The translations under genes were made by a program, and so were the position numbers. Source: Flavobacterium sp. (GTDB taxonomy: Bacteria; Bacteroidota; Bacteroidia; Flavobacteriales; Flavobacteriaceae). From it: DNA of 64,000 nt. Shown here piece after piece: positions 45,240 to 54,558 of the stretch. The DNA lies in the NCBI RefSeq assembly GCF_004295795.1, contig NZ_SEBR01000017.1, forward strand, positions 16,758-80,757, in the 5' to 3' direction. Every line of letters begins with the position of its first letter. Within the stretch, counting starts at the first letter, position 1. The notes below the pieces were generated by a model. It was not told the origin of the DNA. It did no database searches and saw nothing but the letters and a program-made list of their open reading frames with translations.

Positions 45240-45280
45240 CGATTGCGACCAATTCCAGAAACTCCGAAAATCCAATTAAA

Positions 45281-45901
45281 ATGTCCAAATTCCTATTCGC
45301 CGCCCTACTCCTGCTAACTTTCGGATGCGCCAAACCCAAATTCGAGAAAGACTGGACAACCGAAAAAGCACCCGAAAAATTCACGGCAAAATTCGAGACT
45401 ACAAAAGGCGCTTTCGAGGTAGAGATCGAACGCAAAAATTCTCCGAAAGCCGTCGACCGATTTTACCAACTGCTGAATCACAACTATTTCGACAATTCGA
45501 TTTTCTACAGGGTTCTTCCGCAGTATATCGCACAATTCGGTAACTCCGACCAAGCGATCTCCGACCAATGGCGATTGGTGAAAATTCCAGATGAACCCGT
45601 GATTCTGCCCAACAAAAAAGGCACGATTACGTTCGCGAGATTCGGCAAGGAAACGCGCGATCTGGAGCTTTTCATCAACATAAACGACAATCCGGAATTG
45701 GACACTGTCGTCGTCGAAGGCGTCAAAGGCTATCCGGCGCTAGGCCGCGTCATCAAAGGAATGGAAGTCGTTCAAAAACTCTATTCGGGTTATAACGAAC
45801 GCACGATGCAAGATTCCGAAAGAATGTATGCAAACCGACAGGATTTTCTCGCCACTTACCCAAATCTCGACCAGATAAAAACCGCGAAAATCATCCCATA
45901 A
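45281..45901 (+). CDS. Cyclophilin-type peptidyl-prolyl isomerase lipoprotein
   Basis: 206 residues. Signal peptide with lipobox LTFGC (Cys16). Cyclophilin fold: TTKGAFEVEIERKNSPKAVDRFYQLLNHNYFDNSIFYRVLPQ (about 40-85), with the FYRV arginine and GNSDQ loop; GTITFAR and LFININDNPELD correspond to the conserved GxxSMAN and QFFI regions in altered form. GRVIKGMEVVQKL closes the fold. Predicted periplasmic folding catalyst anchored by lipid. Catalytic efficiency may differ because some active-site residues are non-canonical. Confidence 0.85.
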   Translation: MSKFLFAALLLLTFGCAKPKFEKDWTTEKAPEKFTAKFETTKGAFEVEIERKNSPKAVDRFYQLLNHNYFDNSIFYRVLPQYIAQFGNSDQAISDQWRLVKIPDEPVILPNKKGTITFARFGKETRDLELFININDNPELDTVVVEGVKGYPALGRVIKGMEVVQKLYSGYNERTMQDSERMYANRQDFLATYPNLDQIKTAKIIP

Positions 45902-45928
45902 AAAAAGGCCGCGATCGCGACCCTGATT

Positions 45929-46327
45929 TTACAATGCTTTTGCTCCGGCTTTGGCCACTTCGTAGTCATCTTCGACCGTGCTTCCGGAGACGCCTATAGC
46001 GCCGACGAATTCGCCCGAAGCGTTCTTCAGCACGACACCACCGGGAAACGTAATGAGTCCGTTATTGGAATGCTCGATGTTGAAAAGCGGCTTTCCGGGT
46101 TGCACCAACGGGCTCAGATCGGCTGTGTCCATCTGGAAAAAAATCGCCGTTTTCGCCTTTTTGATCGCGATGTCTGTCGATCCCAACCAAGCGCCGTCGT
46201 TGCGTACGAAAGCCACGAGATTCGCGCCTGAATCGACTACTGCGATATTCATTTTGGTATTGATGTCGGCTGCTTTTTGCTTTGCCGCGGCGATGATCGC
46301 TTCGGCTTGTTGTAAGGTAATGTTCAT
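45929..46327 (-). CDS. GlcG/HbpS family protein
   Basis: 132 residues, a complete GlcG/HbpS-type (DUF336) domain: [66 protein letters not shown] and [20 protein letters not shown]. No signal peptide, so cytoplasmic. Relatives bind haem or corrinoids or sit in glycolate and diol operons; the role here is unknown. Convergent with the cyclophilin gene. Confidence 0.88.
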   Translation of the reverse strand: MNITLQQAEAIIAAAKQKAADINTKMNIAVVDSGANLVAFVRNDGAWLGSTDIAIKKAKTAIFFQMDTADLSPLVQPGKPLFNIEHSNNGLITFPGGVVLKNASGEFVGAIGVSGSTVEDDYEVAKAGAKAL

Positions 46328-46518
46328 ATGTAAGTTGTTGTTTTGTATCTATCTAAGGTAATCAGACCGGGTTACAACAAGTCTTAACGAAAGGCCAATT
46401 TAAACGACGGATCGTATTTTGTTTGTGTTTTGGAATTTGTCCTATATCGGAAATGCGAAAAATCGGAACGCGAAAAATTTGTCCAAACTCTCGACGCGAA
46501 GCCATTTACCGCGATTTT

Positions 46519-46552
46519 TTGTTCCGGAAAACACACACAAACGTTATATTTG
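46519..46552 (+). promoter_or_regulatory. Promoter of purB
   Basis: TTG (46519-46521), 23-base spacer, TATATTTG (46545-46552), 19 bases before the ATG. Confidence 0.6.
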
Positions 46553-46571
46553 CGCCTTTAACAACACACTC

Positions 46572-47915
46572 ATGCAACTTACCGAACTCAACGCCATTTC
46601 CCCGATCGACGGTCGTTACCGCAACAAAACCAACTCGCTTTCGCCCTATTTTTCAGAGGAAGCTTTGATCCGCTATCGTGTTTTGGTCGAAATCGAGTAT
46701 TTCATTGCGCTCTGCGAGATTCCTTTGCCGCAGTTGGCGCGCGTTGACAAGAATCTTTTTGGGAAATTGCGCGACATCTACAAGAATTTCACTTCGGACG
46801 ACGCCATATCGATCAAGGAAATCGAGAAGACGACCAACCACGACGTGAAAGCCGTCGAATACTTTATCAAAAAGGCTTTTGACGATTTGGGACTGTCTGA
46901 TTTCAAGGAATTTATCCACTTCGGACTAACTTCACAAGACATCAACAACACCGCGATTCCGCTTTCTACGAAGGAAGCTTTTACGGACGTTTACCTCAAA
47001 TTATTGATAAAACTGATTGCGCTTCTCAAGGATTTGTCGGTGGAATGGAAAGACATCCCGATGTTGGCCAGAACGCACGGACAACCCGCATCTCCAACGA
47101 GATTGGGCAAGGAAATCCACGTTTTCGTCGAGCGTCTTGAAGAACAACTGCGCTTGTTGTTCAACGTTCCGTTTGCGGCCAAATTTGGCGGAGCGACCGG
47201 GAATTTCAATGCGCACCACGTGGCTTATCCGCAAATTTCGTGGCAAAAGTTCGGTCAGGATTTCGTCGAGGAAAAACTAGGGCTCAAACATTCTTTCCCA
47301 ACGACACAAATCGAGCACTACGACCATTTCGCGGCATTCTTCGACGCTTTGAAACGCATCAACACCATCGTTTTGGATCTCGATCGCGACATCTGGACGT
47401 ATGTTTCCATGGATTATTTCAAGCAGAAAATCAAGGAAGGCGAAGTTGGATCATCAGCTATGCCACACAAAGTCAATCCTATAGATTTCGAGAATTCCGA
47501 AGGAAATTTGGGCATCGCGAATGCCATTTTCGAACATCTTTCAGCCAAACTTCCGGTCTCGAGATTGCAGCGCGATTTGACCGACAGCACGGTTTTGAGA
47601 AACATCGGAGTGCCTTTCGGACACACTTTGATCGCTTTCGAGGCGACTTTGAAAGGTTTGGACAAACTGCTGTTGAACGCCGACAAATTTGCCGAAGATC
47701 TCGAAAAAAACTGGGCGGTCGTGGCCGAAGCCATACAAACGATCTTGCGACGCGAAGCTTACCCGAATCCTTACGAAGCCTTGAAAGGCTTGACGCGTAC
47801 CAATTCGGTCATCGACAAAAAAGCCATTCACGAATTCATAGAGACGCTTGAAGTATCGGACGAAATCAAGGCGGAACTTTTGAAAATCACACCTTCGAAT
47901 TATATCGGGATTTGA
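46572..47915 (+). CDS. purB: Adenylosuccinate lyase
   Basis: 447 residues from ATG 46572 (MQLTELNAISPIDGRYRNK); the frame is open further up but runs through the promoter. Fumarase/aspartase superfamily enzyme that cleaves SAICAR and adenylosuccinate in purine synthesis. Present: SPIDGRY, FTSQDINNT-type FGLTSQDINNTA, ARTHGQPASPTRLGKE (catalytic His) and the signature loop SSAMPHKVNPIDFENSEGN. Length fits the E. coli PurB type (456). Monocistronic with its own promoter. Confidence 0.95.
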   Translation: MQLTELNAISPIDGRYRNKTNSLSPYFSEEALIRYRVLVEIEYFIALCEIPLPQLARVDKNLFGKLRDIYKNFTSDDAISIKEIEKTTNHDVKAVEYFIKKAFDDLGLSDFKEFIHFGLTSQDINNTAIPLSTKEAFTDVYLKLLIKLIALLKDLSVEWKDIPMLARTHGQPASPTRLGKEIHVFVERLEEQLRLLFNVPFAAKFGGATGNFNAHHVAYPQISWQKFGQDFVEEKLGLKHSFPTTQIEHYDHFAAFFDALKRINTIVLDLDRDIWTYVSMDYFKQKIKEGEVGSSAMPHKVNPIDFENSEGNLGIANAIFEHLSAKLPVSRLQRDLTDSTVLRNIGVPFGHTLIAFEATLKGLDKLLLNADKFAEDLEKNWAVVAEAIQTILRREAYPNPYEALKGLTRTNSVIDKKAIHEFIETLEVSDEIKAELLKITPSNYIGI

Positions 47916-47921
47916 ATTATT

Positions 47922-47979
47922 GATCGTCGGACTTGCAAAATGCGGATATTGGATTCCGATGATTGACAATCCGACGATC
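47922..47979. repeat. Inverted repeat after purB
   Basis: Perfect 10-bp arms GATCGTCGGA (47922-47931) and TCCGACGATC (47970-47979) with a 38-base loop that itself contains CGGATATTGGATTCCG. Could stop or stabilise the purB transcript; no T run. Confidence 0.5.
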
Positions 47980-48104
47980 GAACTTCCAAAATTTTCCCCG
48001 CGAAAGTGAAATTTCTGTTAAACCTCAAACTTCCAAACGCGCGCAAACACCCGATTTCGGGCTAAAATCCTTATATTACGGCCAAACTAATCTATCCGCC
48101 AAAT

Positions 48105-50360
48105 ATGAGTGCCGCAGCCGAATCCACGCAACACATTTATCCACTTATCAGCGACCTCGGACTGATTCTGATGACAGCCGCCGTCGCGATTTTATTGTTC
48201 CGAAGCATCAAACAACCCGTCGTTCTGGGTTATCTCATCGCCGGATTTCTCGCCGGGAACCATTTCTCTTTTTTCCCGTCGGTGACCGATACGCACAGCG
48301 TCGAGATCTGGGCCGAGATCGGGATCATTTTCCTGTTGTTCAGTCTCGGACTCGAATTCAGTTTCAAAAAACTCATGAAAGTCGGCGGAACGGCCTCGAT
48401 TACGGGCTTGACGCAAATCATATTGATGATTGCCATCGGTTATGGAGCCGGACGCCTTATGGGCTGGAAAGTCATGGACGCCATATTTTTGGGTGTAATG
48501 ATTTCGGTTTCCTCGACCACGATCATTCTCAAGACTTTCGAGGAATTGAACGTGAAAGCGCAGAAATTCGCGGGAATCGTGATCGGATCTTTGATCGTGC
48601 AGGATTTGGTGGCCATCGTGATGATGGTCTTGCTTTCGACGGTGGCCGTGAGCAGCCAATTTTCGGGTGAAGACCTTATTATGTCTGTGCTGAAACTCGT
48701 TTTTTTCCTGACGCTTTGGTTCGTGGGCGGGATTTTCTTTATCCCGACCTTACTCAAGCGCGCCAAGAATATCCTAACCGACGAAATGTTGCTGATCATA
48801 TCGATCGCGTTGTGTCTGGTAATGGTCATGCTCGCGGCAAACGTAGGATTTTCTCCGGCTTTGGGCGCGTTCATCATGGGATCGATCATAGCCGAAACGA
48901 CACAGGCCGAACACATCGAACACTTGGTAAAACCCGTGAAAGATTTGTTTGCGGCCGTATTTTTCGTATCGGTTGGAATGTTGATCGATCCGAATGCTTT
49001 GGTGACTTATGCTTGGCCGGTCGCAATCCTGACCTTGATTGTGATTCTTTTCCAGCCGATATCGTCCACGATTGGAGCGCTTCTCGCCGGACAACCGCTG
49101 AAGCAATCGGTGCAAACCGGAATGAGTCTGTCGCAAATTGGGGAATTCTCGTTTATTATCGCCACTTTGGGCGCCTCCTTGAACGTCACTTCGAATTTCT
49201 TGTATCCGATAGTCGTCGCGGTTTCGGCCGTTACCACTTTTACAACGCCTTTCATGGTCAAACTCTCGACGCCGATGTCTGCATTCCTTGCCCGAAAACT
49301 TCCGAGGAAATGGCTCAAGCGCATCGAACGCTATTCGGCGAACGCCCAATCCATCAAAGCCGTCAGCAACTGGCAGGTCGTGATCCGCTCTTATTTGGTG
49401 CAAGTCGCGATACATTCCATAATAATCATAGGCGGAATCTTGCTTGCGGCCAATTACCTGCTACCGCTTTGCAACAATTTCAGGTACGGAAACGCGCTTG
49501 CAGCTTTCATCACTTTGGTCGTTCTGGCACCGTTTTTCTGGGCTTTGTCGCTCAGGCGCGTGGCCGTGGAAGAAATGCAGCAACTCATGGAAGAGCGAAA
49601 ATACCGCGGCCCGATCGTGATGATGATCTTGTTCCGATTCGTGCTCGCCTTATTTTATATTGGATTTTTGCTTGACAATTTCTTCTCGCCTCAGGTCGCC
49701 TTCATCGTTTTCTGTTTCTCGGTTGTCGTTTACGTTTTGTTCAGAAGATGGATGAACCGACAATACCATAGGATCGAGACGCGTTTCCTCAAGAATCTCA
49801 ACGCTCGCGAGATCATCCGCAACAAGCGCCAAAGGTCTGATTTGACACCTTGGGAAGGTCATATGACGATTTTTGACATCGCCAAAGAATCGAATATCGC
49901 AGGAATGACACTCGAACAATTGCAATTGCGCGAACAAATGGGCGTCAATATCGCTTTCATCAGACGAGGTGAAATCACGATCAACATTCCGTCGCGAAAC
50001 GAAAGACTTTTTCCGGGAGACGAGATTTGTGTCATCGGAACGGACAAACAGGTTTCTGATTTCCAGATCTACCTCGACAACCACGAGATCGATCCGCCAG
50101 AAATCGGCACGCAGACGGAAATCGTGTTGCAGCAACTCGAGCTTCACAACCAGGATTACATCGGCAAAAGCATCCGTCAGTCGCAACTTCGGGAACGCAC
50201 GAAAGGTTTGGTCGTGGGAATTGAACGCAAAGGAAATCGCATCCTGAATCCTGATTCGCATCTGATCCTGGAAAAAGACGACATTCTTTGGATCGTGGGC
50301 GACAAGAAACTGCTCGCTACTTTATTGCTTGAACATTCGGAAGATGCTTTGAGGATGTAG
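48105..50360 (+). CDS. CPA2-type cation:proton antiporter (KefB-like) with RCK_C domains
   Basis: 751 residues. Residues about 15-395 are a Na+/H+ exchanger (CPA2/KefB) domain with ~12 helices; LFSLGLEFSFKKL, SVSSTTIILKTFEELN and SLIVQDLVAIVMM (with the ion-binding QD) are the family hallmarks. A further ~4 helices (about 425-565) follow, then two TrkA-C/RCK_C domains (about 595-660 and 675-745; GVNIAFIRRGEITINIP...GDEICVIGT and KGLVVGIERKG...KDDILWIVG). There is no NAD-binding RCK_N domain. It likely exports K+ or Na+ for H+ and is gated by a ligand on the C-terminal domains. A GCAGTTGCAG tract follows. Confidence 0.88.
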   Translation: MSAAAESTQHIYPLISDLGLILMTAAVAILLFRSIKQPVVLGYLIAGFLAGNHFSFFPSVTDTHSVEIWAEIGIIFLLFSLGLEFSFKKLMKVGGTASITGLTQIILMIAIGYGAGRLMGWKVMDAIFLGVMISVSSTTIILKTFEELNVKAQKFAGIVIGSLIVQDLVAIVMMVLLSTVAVSSQFSGEDLIMSVLKLVFFLTLWFVGGIFFIPTLLKRAKNILTDEMLLIISIALCLVMVMLAANVGFSPALGAFIMGSIIAETTQAEHIEHLVKPVKDLFAAVFFVSVGMLIDPNALVTYAWPVAILTLIVILFQPISSTIGALLAGQPLKQSVQTGMSLSQIGEFSFIIATLGASLNVTSNFLYPIVVAVSAVTTFTTPFMVKLSTPMSAFLARKLPRKWLKRIERYSANAQSIKAVSNWQVVIRSYLVQVAIHSIIIIGGILLAANYLLPLCNNFRYGNALAAFITLVVLAPFFWALSLRRVAVEEMQQLMEERKYRGPIVMMILFRFVLALFYIGFLLDNFFSPQVAFIVFCFSVVVYVLFRRWMNRQYHRIETRFLKNLNAREIIRNKRQRSDLTPWEGHMTIFDIAKESNIAGMTLEQLQLREQMGVNIAFIRRGEITINIPSRNERLFPGDEICVIGTDKQVSDFQIYLDNHEIDPPEIGTQTEIVLQQLELHNQDYIGKSIRQSQLRERTKGLVVGIERKGNRILNPDSHLILEKDDILWIVGDKKLLATLLLEHSEDALRM

Positions 50361-50373
50361 TTTATTTTGTAAT

Positions 50374-50453
50374 GGCAGAAGCAGTTGCAGTGGCAGAAGC
50401 AGTTGCAGTGGCAGGAGCAGTTGCAGAAGCAGAAGTTGAGGCAGAAGCAGCTA
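50374..50453. repeat. GCAGTTGCAG tract, locus 3 of 4
   Basis: About 80 bp of interspersed GCAGTTGCAG, GTGGCAGAA and GGCAGAAGCAG beginning 14 bases after the antiporter stop, on its sense strand. Confidence 0.85.
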
Positions 50454-50561
50454 CGAATATTTTAATTCCGCGAGCCGAGCAACTTGAGCAGACTGAAGGC
50501 AATTCGTAAAAAAATAGCCGACTTAAATCCATCGAAAAAATTGAGCCGAAAAAACAATCAG

Positions 50562-51074
50562 ATGAAAAAACTACTCTTCACAATTTTCGCAGTATCGCTT
50601 TTAACCTCGTGTCAAAGCAAGACCGAATCGCCGCAAAACGTCGATTCCTGCCAAGTCGCCACAGATTTCCTGAAACACTACGCTGGCAACTATGAATCCA
50701 TTTCGGCGGTCGACCCGTTTGTCTATGAACCGACTTATGGAGTGGATTTCCGAAAGTTCGAAATGTTGTCCGAACGGCTCAAATTGAATGTGTTTTTCAC
50801 TGAAGATTTCCAGAAGCGCTTCCGGGAAAAATATTCAAAAATTGAAAATGAGCTCAAGAAAAATCCGCAAGACGACGGCCCGATCGAAGGCTTTGAAGCA
50901 GATGAATTCCTGTTCACGCAGGATTACGACGAAATTCTGGGTTGGATAAAAAGCGGAAAGTACAAATGTTCGGCTTCTGAAAATACTGCTGTCGTTTCTT
51001 TCTATCCGGAATATGCGCTGGAGTTTCAGCTAAAAGACGGTAAAATAGACGCTATGTCGATGAAATCGAACTAA
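50562..51074 (+). CDS. Predicted lipoprotein of unknown function
   Basis: 170 residues from ATG 50562. MKKLLFTIFAVSLLTSCQSK is a signal peptide with lipobox LTSC. Helical, acidic mature part (SCQVATDFLKHYAGNYES ... ENELKKNPQDDGPIEGFEADEFLFTQDYDEILGW) ending in a small strand-rich region (AVVSFYPEYALEFQLKDGKID). Not recognised; resembles DUF3828-type small lipoproteins in layout only. Earlier in-frame starts lie in the repeat tract and are unlikely. Confidence 0.65.
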   Translation: MKKLLFTIFAVSLLTSCQSKTESPQNVDSCQVATDFLKHYAGNYESISAVDPFVYEPTYGVDFRKFEMLSERLKLNVFFTEDFQKRFREKYSKIENELKKNPQDDGPIEGFEADEFLFTQDYDEILGWIKSGKYKCSASENTAVVSFYPEYALEFQLKDGKIDAMSMKSN

Positions 51075-51191
51075 TTGCAAGCAGGCCGAATCTGAAAACG
51101 ACGAATTCGAGAACATAATTCCTGCCAATAACCACGCCGCGTAACAAAACAAAAAACGCGATAGTTTCCCACCGCGTTCAAAAGTATCGTA

Positions 51192-51270
51192 TCTGCAACT
51201 GCTTCTATTCTGCAACTGCTTCTATTCTGCAACTGCCTCTATTTCCGCAACTGCAACTGCTTCTGCAACC
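51192..51270. repeat. GCAGTTGCAG tract, locus 4 of 4
   Basis: Read on the minus strand it is a run of GCAGTTGCAG and AGAAGCAGTTGCAGAATAG units starting four bases after the guaB stop, again on the sense strand of the gene. Confidence 0.85.
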
Positions 51271-51274
51271 AAAA

Positions 51275-52747
51275 TTACCTCGAATAATTAGGCGCTTCCT
51301 TGGTAATGGTAACGTTATGAGGATGACTTTCCGTGATGCCGCTCGAAGTGATTCTCACGAAACGTCCGGTTTCCTGCAAAGTCGGGATGTCTTTTGACCC
51401 GCAGTAACCCATTCCGGCACGAAGTCCACCGATGAATTGTTGCATGCTTTCGTTGAGTTCGCCTTTATAAGGAACGCGCCCGACGATTCCCTCCGGAACC
51501 AATTTCTTGATATCGTCTTCCACATCTTGGAAATAGCGGTCTTTCGAGCCTTCTTTCATGGCCTCAACCGATCCCATTCCGCGGTACGACTTGAACTTTC
51601 TGCCTTCGAAGATGATTGTTTCGCCCGGAGATTCTTTGGTTCCGGCCAATAGCGATCCCATCATGACAGAATCTGCTCCGGCAGCGATCGCTTTCGGAAT
51701 GTCGCCCGTGTAACGGATTCCACCGTCGGCGATTACCGGAATCCCCGTTCCTTTCAAAGCCGCGGCCACCTCGAGAACGGCTGAGAATTGCGGAAATCCT
51801 ACGCCGGCAACGACGCGTGTCGTACAGATCGAACCCGGCCCGATTCCGACTTTCACGCCATCGGCACCGTTTTCGGCAAGGTAAAGTGCGGCTTCAGGAG
51901 TCGCGATATTCCCGACGATCACGTCGACTTGGGTGAACTTTTCCTTGACAAGTTTGAGGATTTCGACCACGCCTTTCGTGTGTCCGTGAGCCGTGTCAAT
52001 TATGATGGCGTCCACTCCGGCGTTCACCAAAGCTTCGGCTCTTTGTACTGCATCGCCCGTAACTCCAATCGCGGCGGCCACTCTAAGGCGTCCGAGAGAA
52101 TCTTTGTTGGCGATGGGTTTCTGTGTCAATTTGGTGATGTCGCGGAAAGTGATCAATCCGACCAGAGTATTTTCGGCATCGACCACCGGAAGTTTCTCGA
52201 TCTTATGGCCTTGCAGAATGACCTCGGCTTCCTGCAATGACGTTCCTTCGGCCACCGTTACAAGCGGCATTTCGGTCATCACCTCGAGAATCGCCCGCTG
52301 TTGGTTTTTCTCGAAACGCAAATCGCGGTTGGTCACGATGCCTTTGAGTTTCTTGTTCTCGTCGACGATCGGAATGCCTCCGATACCAAATTCGCGCATG
52401 GCAGCTTTCGCATCGGCAACCGTCGAACTCAACGGCAAAGTCACCGGATCGATGATCATTCCGGATTCGGCACGCTTGACTTTACGGACTTTCGCAGCTT
52501 GTTGCTCGATCGTCATGTTCTTGTGAAGCACGCCGATTCCGCCTTCCTGAGCCATCGCGATCGCCATGGCACTTTCGGTAACGGTATCCATCGCGGCTGA
52601 AACGATCGGTACGTTCAACGTGATGTTTTTCGAGAATTTGGATTGGATATTGACTTCGCGCGGAAGTACTTGGGAATAATTCGGAACCAGGAGAACATCA
52701 TCGTAAGTAAGGCCTTCACCGATGATTTTGGAAGTGTGTGCGTTCAT
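51275..52747 (-). CDS. guaB: IMP dehydrogenase
   Basis: 490 residues from ATG 52747 ([22 protein letters not shown]), the normal GuaB start; the frame is open upstream but passes the promoter. Oxidises IMP to XMP with NAD in GMP synthesis. TIM barrel interrupted by two CBS domains (about 95-210). Active-site loop [11 protein letters not shown] with the catalytic Cys near 305, [24 protein letters not shown] and flap [10 protein letters not shown]. Monocistronic; divergent from the metallo-hydrolase gene. Shares the purine pathway with purB nearby. Confidence 0.95.
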   Translation of the reverse strand: MNAHTSKIIGEGLTYDDVLLVPNYSQVLPREVNIQSKFSKNITLNVPIVSAAMDTVTESAMAIAMAQEGGIGVLHKNMTIEQQAAKVRKVKRAESGMIIDPVTLPLSSTVADAKAAMREFGIGGIPIVDENKKLKGIVTNRDLRFEKNQQRAILEVMTEMPLVTVAEGTSLQEAEVILQGHKIEKLPVVDAENTLVGLITFRDITKLTQKPIANKDSLGRLRVAAAIGVTGDAVQRAEALVNAGVDAIIIDTAHGHTKGVVEILKLVKEKFTQVDVIVGNIATPEAALYLAENGADGVKVGIGPGSICTTRVVAGVGFPQFSAVLEVAAALKGTGIPVIADGGIRYTGDIPKAIAAGADSVMMGSLLAGTKESPGETIIFEGRKFKSYRGMGSVEAMKEGSKDRYFQDVEDDIKKLVPEGIVGRVPYKGELNESMQQFIGGLRAGMGYCGSKDIPTLQETGRFVRITSSGITESHPHNVTITKEAPNYSR

Positions 52748-52803
52748 GTTGCAATCAACGTTAGTAGTTAAAAACGGTTTAACTGTTGGAGTTAAATTGC
52801 GTG

Positions 52804-52811
52804 CAAATATA
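52804..52811 (-). promoter_or_regulatory. -7 box (TATATTTG) of guaB
   Basis: Exact TAnnTTTG match on the minus strand, 56 bases upstream of ATG 52747. Apart from this and a near -7 box (TAACTTTA) for the divergent gene, 52748-53058 shows nothing. Confidence 0.55.
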
Positions 52812-53058
52812 CGTTTTTTAACGATACGAAATACACTGTGTTTCCACGACAAAATTTAATTTGTGCAATCGTGGCCAAAACAGATAGGTTGTTTCTTTTG
52901 CGGACGAATCCGAATCGACATTTTTGATCGCGAACACACGAATCGGTGCTTCAATATGGGCGTAAAGTAAAACGCGGATAATCGATTGAGAAACTTTCGT
53001 TAAAGCCGACTGCTGAAAATAGGTTTCCGATTTAACTTTATCGAACCAAACCAACACT

Positions 53059-54150
53059 ATGTTTTACGCCATCATTTGCCTGATTTTACTTTTCGGATTG
53101 GCCGTTTATGCGTTCATGCAACGACCGGAATTCGGGAAAACTGCGAAAGGCGAGCAACTCGACGCTTACAAAAAATCGCCAAATTACCTCGGCGGACAAT
53201 TCCAGAACATTTCCAAAACGCCCAATTTGGCCGAAGACGCAAGTGTTTCCAAGATGTTGTACAAGTTTTTTATCGCCAAACATCCTGACAGGAAACCACG
53301 ATTTGCGCTTCCATCCGAAAAAACCGATCTCAAAAACCTGCGTCCCGAGGAAAACATTCTCGTGTGGTTTGGACATTCCTCCTATTTTCTTCAGATAGAC
53401 AGAATGAAATTTCTCGTCGATCCGGTTTTTAGTGGCGCGGCCTCGCCTGTTCCCGCGACGACGCGAGCGTTTTTGGGAAGCGATGTCTACACACCGGACG
53501 ATTTTCCGGAAATCGACTTTTTGTTGCTCTCGCACGATCATTGGGACCATCTCGACTACAAGACGGTTACCGCCTTACGCAAGAAAATCAAGAACGTCAT
53601 TACGGGTTTGGGAACTGGAATCCATCTCAAAAATTGGGGATTTGACGCTTCGGTCGTTTCTGAACTCGATTGGTGGGAACATCAATATTTGCCCAACGGT
53701 TTCAAGATTTACGCCACGCCGGCACGTCATTTCGCGGGGCGCGGCTTCAAGCGGAACAAAGCATTTTGGGTTTCATTCGTGTTGGAAACGCCTTCGAGAC
53801 GCTTGTTTTTGGGAGGCGATTCCGGTTATGATTCGCATTTCAGGGAAATCGGAGACAAATTCGGGCCTTTCGATCTGGCCATTCTCGAATGCGGACAATA
53901 CAACAGCGATTGGCGTTACATCCACATGATTCCGGGCCAATGGAAAATGGCGGCCGAAGACCTGAAAGCCAAAGCCGTGCTTCCTGTGCATTGGGCGAAA
54001 TTCTCTTTGGCTTTGCACGCCTGGAACGAACCGATCGAAAAGATTTCGGAGGAATTTTCAGATAGCGACATCAATTTGTGGACGCCGATGATTGGTGAAA
54101 AGGTCGATTTCGACAATTTGCTGCCTTTCCCGAAATGGTGGAAGCTCTGA
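53059..54150 (+). CDS. Metallo-beta-lactamase-fold hydrolase (UlaG/NAPE-PLD-like)
   Basis: 363 residues. One N-terminal hydrophobic helix (ICLILLFGLAVYAFM) anchors the protein or exports it. The rest is an MBL-fold domain: LVWFGHSSYFLQIDRMKFLVDPVF (about 105-128), metal ligands SHDHWDHLD (about 160-168), TPARHFAGRG (about 225), GGDSGYD (about 257) and a late VLPVHWAKF. The GHSSYFL and LVDP features place it with NAPE-PLD/UlaG-like hydrolases that act on phosphodiesters or lactones. Substrate unknown. Confidence 0.82.
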   Translation: MFYAIICLILLFGLAVYAFMQRPEFGKTAKGEQLDAYKKSPNYLGGQFQNISKTPNLAEDASVSKMLYKFFIAKHPDRKPRFALPSEKTDLKNLRPEENILVWFGHSSYFLQIDRMKFLVDPVFSGAASPVPATTRAFLGSDVYTPDDFPEIDFLLLSHDHWDHLDYKTVTALRKKIKNVITGLGTGIHLKNWGFDASVVSELDWWEHQYLPNGFKIYATPARHFAGRGFKRNKAFWVSFVLETPSRRLFLGGDSGYDSHFREIGDKFGPFDLAILECGQYNSDWRYIHMIPGQWKMAAEDLKAKAVLPVHWAKFSLALHAWNEPIEKISEEFSDSDINLWTPMIGEKVDFDNLLPFPKWWKL

Positions 54151-54164
54151 ACGAGCTTTTGGGT

Positions 54165-54217
54165 CGGGTCACAGACCCGCGCACGCGCGTTGCGAAGTCG
54201 CAGACTTCGCAAGCAAG
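54165..54217. repeat. Palindromic repeat, copy 2, with a second mini-hairpin
   Basis: GGGTC-ACA-GACCC at 54170-54182 followed by the 36-bp sequence of 16-51 (54182-54217). As in copy 1 it lies just downstream of a gene. Confidence 0.8.
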
Positions 54218-54417
54218 AAAAAAAGCGAAGCGTAGCAAGCAAAAACCCAACTAACCCGAACAAACCGCGCCGTTTCCTGACTTGCATACCGAAGCCCAAC
54301 CGTTGGAATCTAGTGCGATGCCGATGGTTTCAGGTTTATGGCTCGAGACCAGGCTCAGAAACTTGCTTATAAGGACACTTTCTTTCTCGTTCCTTTGATG
54401 TTGTTTTGGAGTTCGCC

Positions 54418-54550
54418 TAGCCCGGATGGAAGCGGTTAGCCTTTTGCGCAAACTACCTTTTTTTGCCGTTTTGCCGAAGCGACCAGCGGAAGCTCTTGGC
54501 AAAGCGTGCAAAAATGGTAGTTTGAAGAAAGCTAAAAGTGTACAGCCGGA
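54418..54550. repeat. 133-bp hairpin element, copy 1
   Basis: Starts TAGCCCGGATGGAAGCGG and ends GTGTACAGCCGGA. Contains nested arms AAACTACC/GGTAGTTT and TTTGCC/GGCAAA around GCGACCAGCGGAAGCTC. Same length and layout as 58107-58239, with compensating changes in the arms. It ends nine bases before the stop of the HMG-CoA-lyase-like gene. The rest of 54218-54417 shows no gene. Confidence 0.75.
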
Positions 54551-54558
54551 TTATGCTC

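Noticed and set aside
45899..45925. GGCCGCGATCGCGACC as a terminator between the cyclophilin and GlcG/HbpS genes
   Set aside because: The palindrome leaves almost no loop, so the hairpin is doubtful although an A/T run adjoins it. Not listed as a feature.
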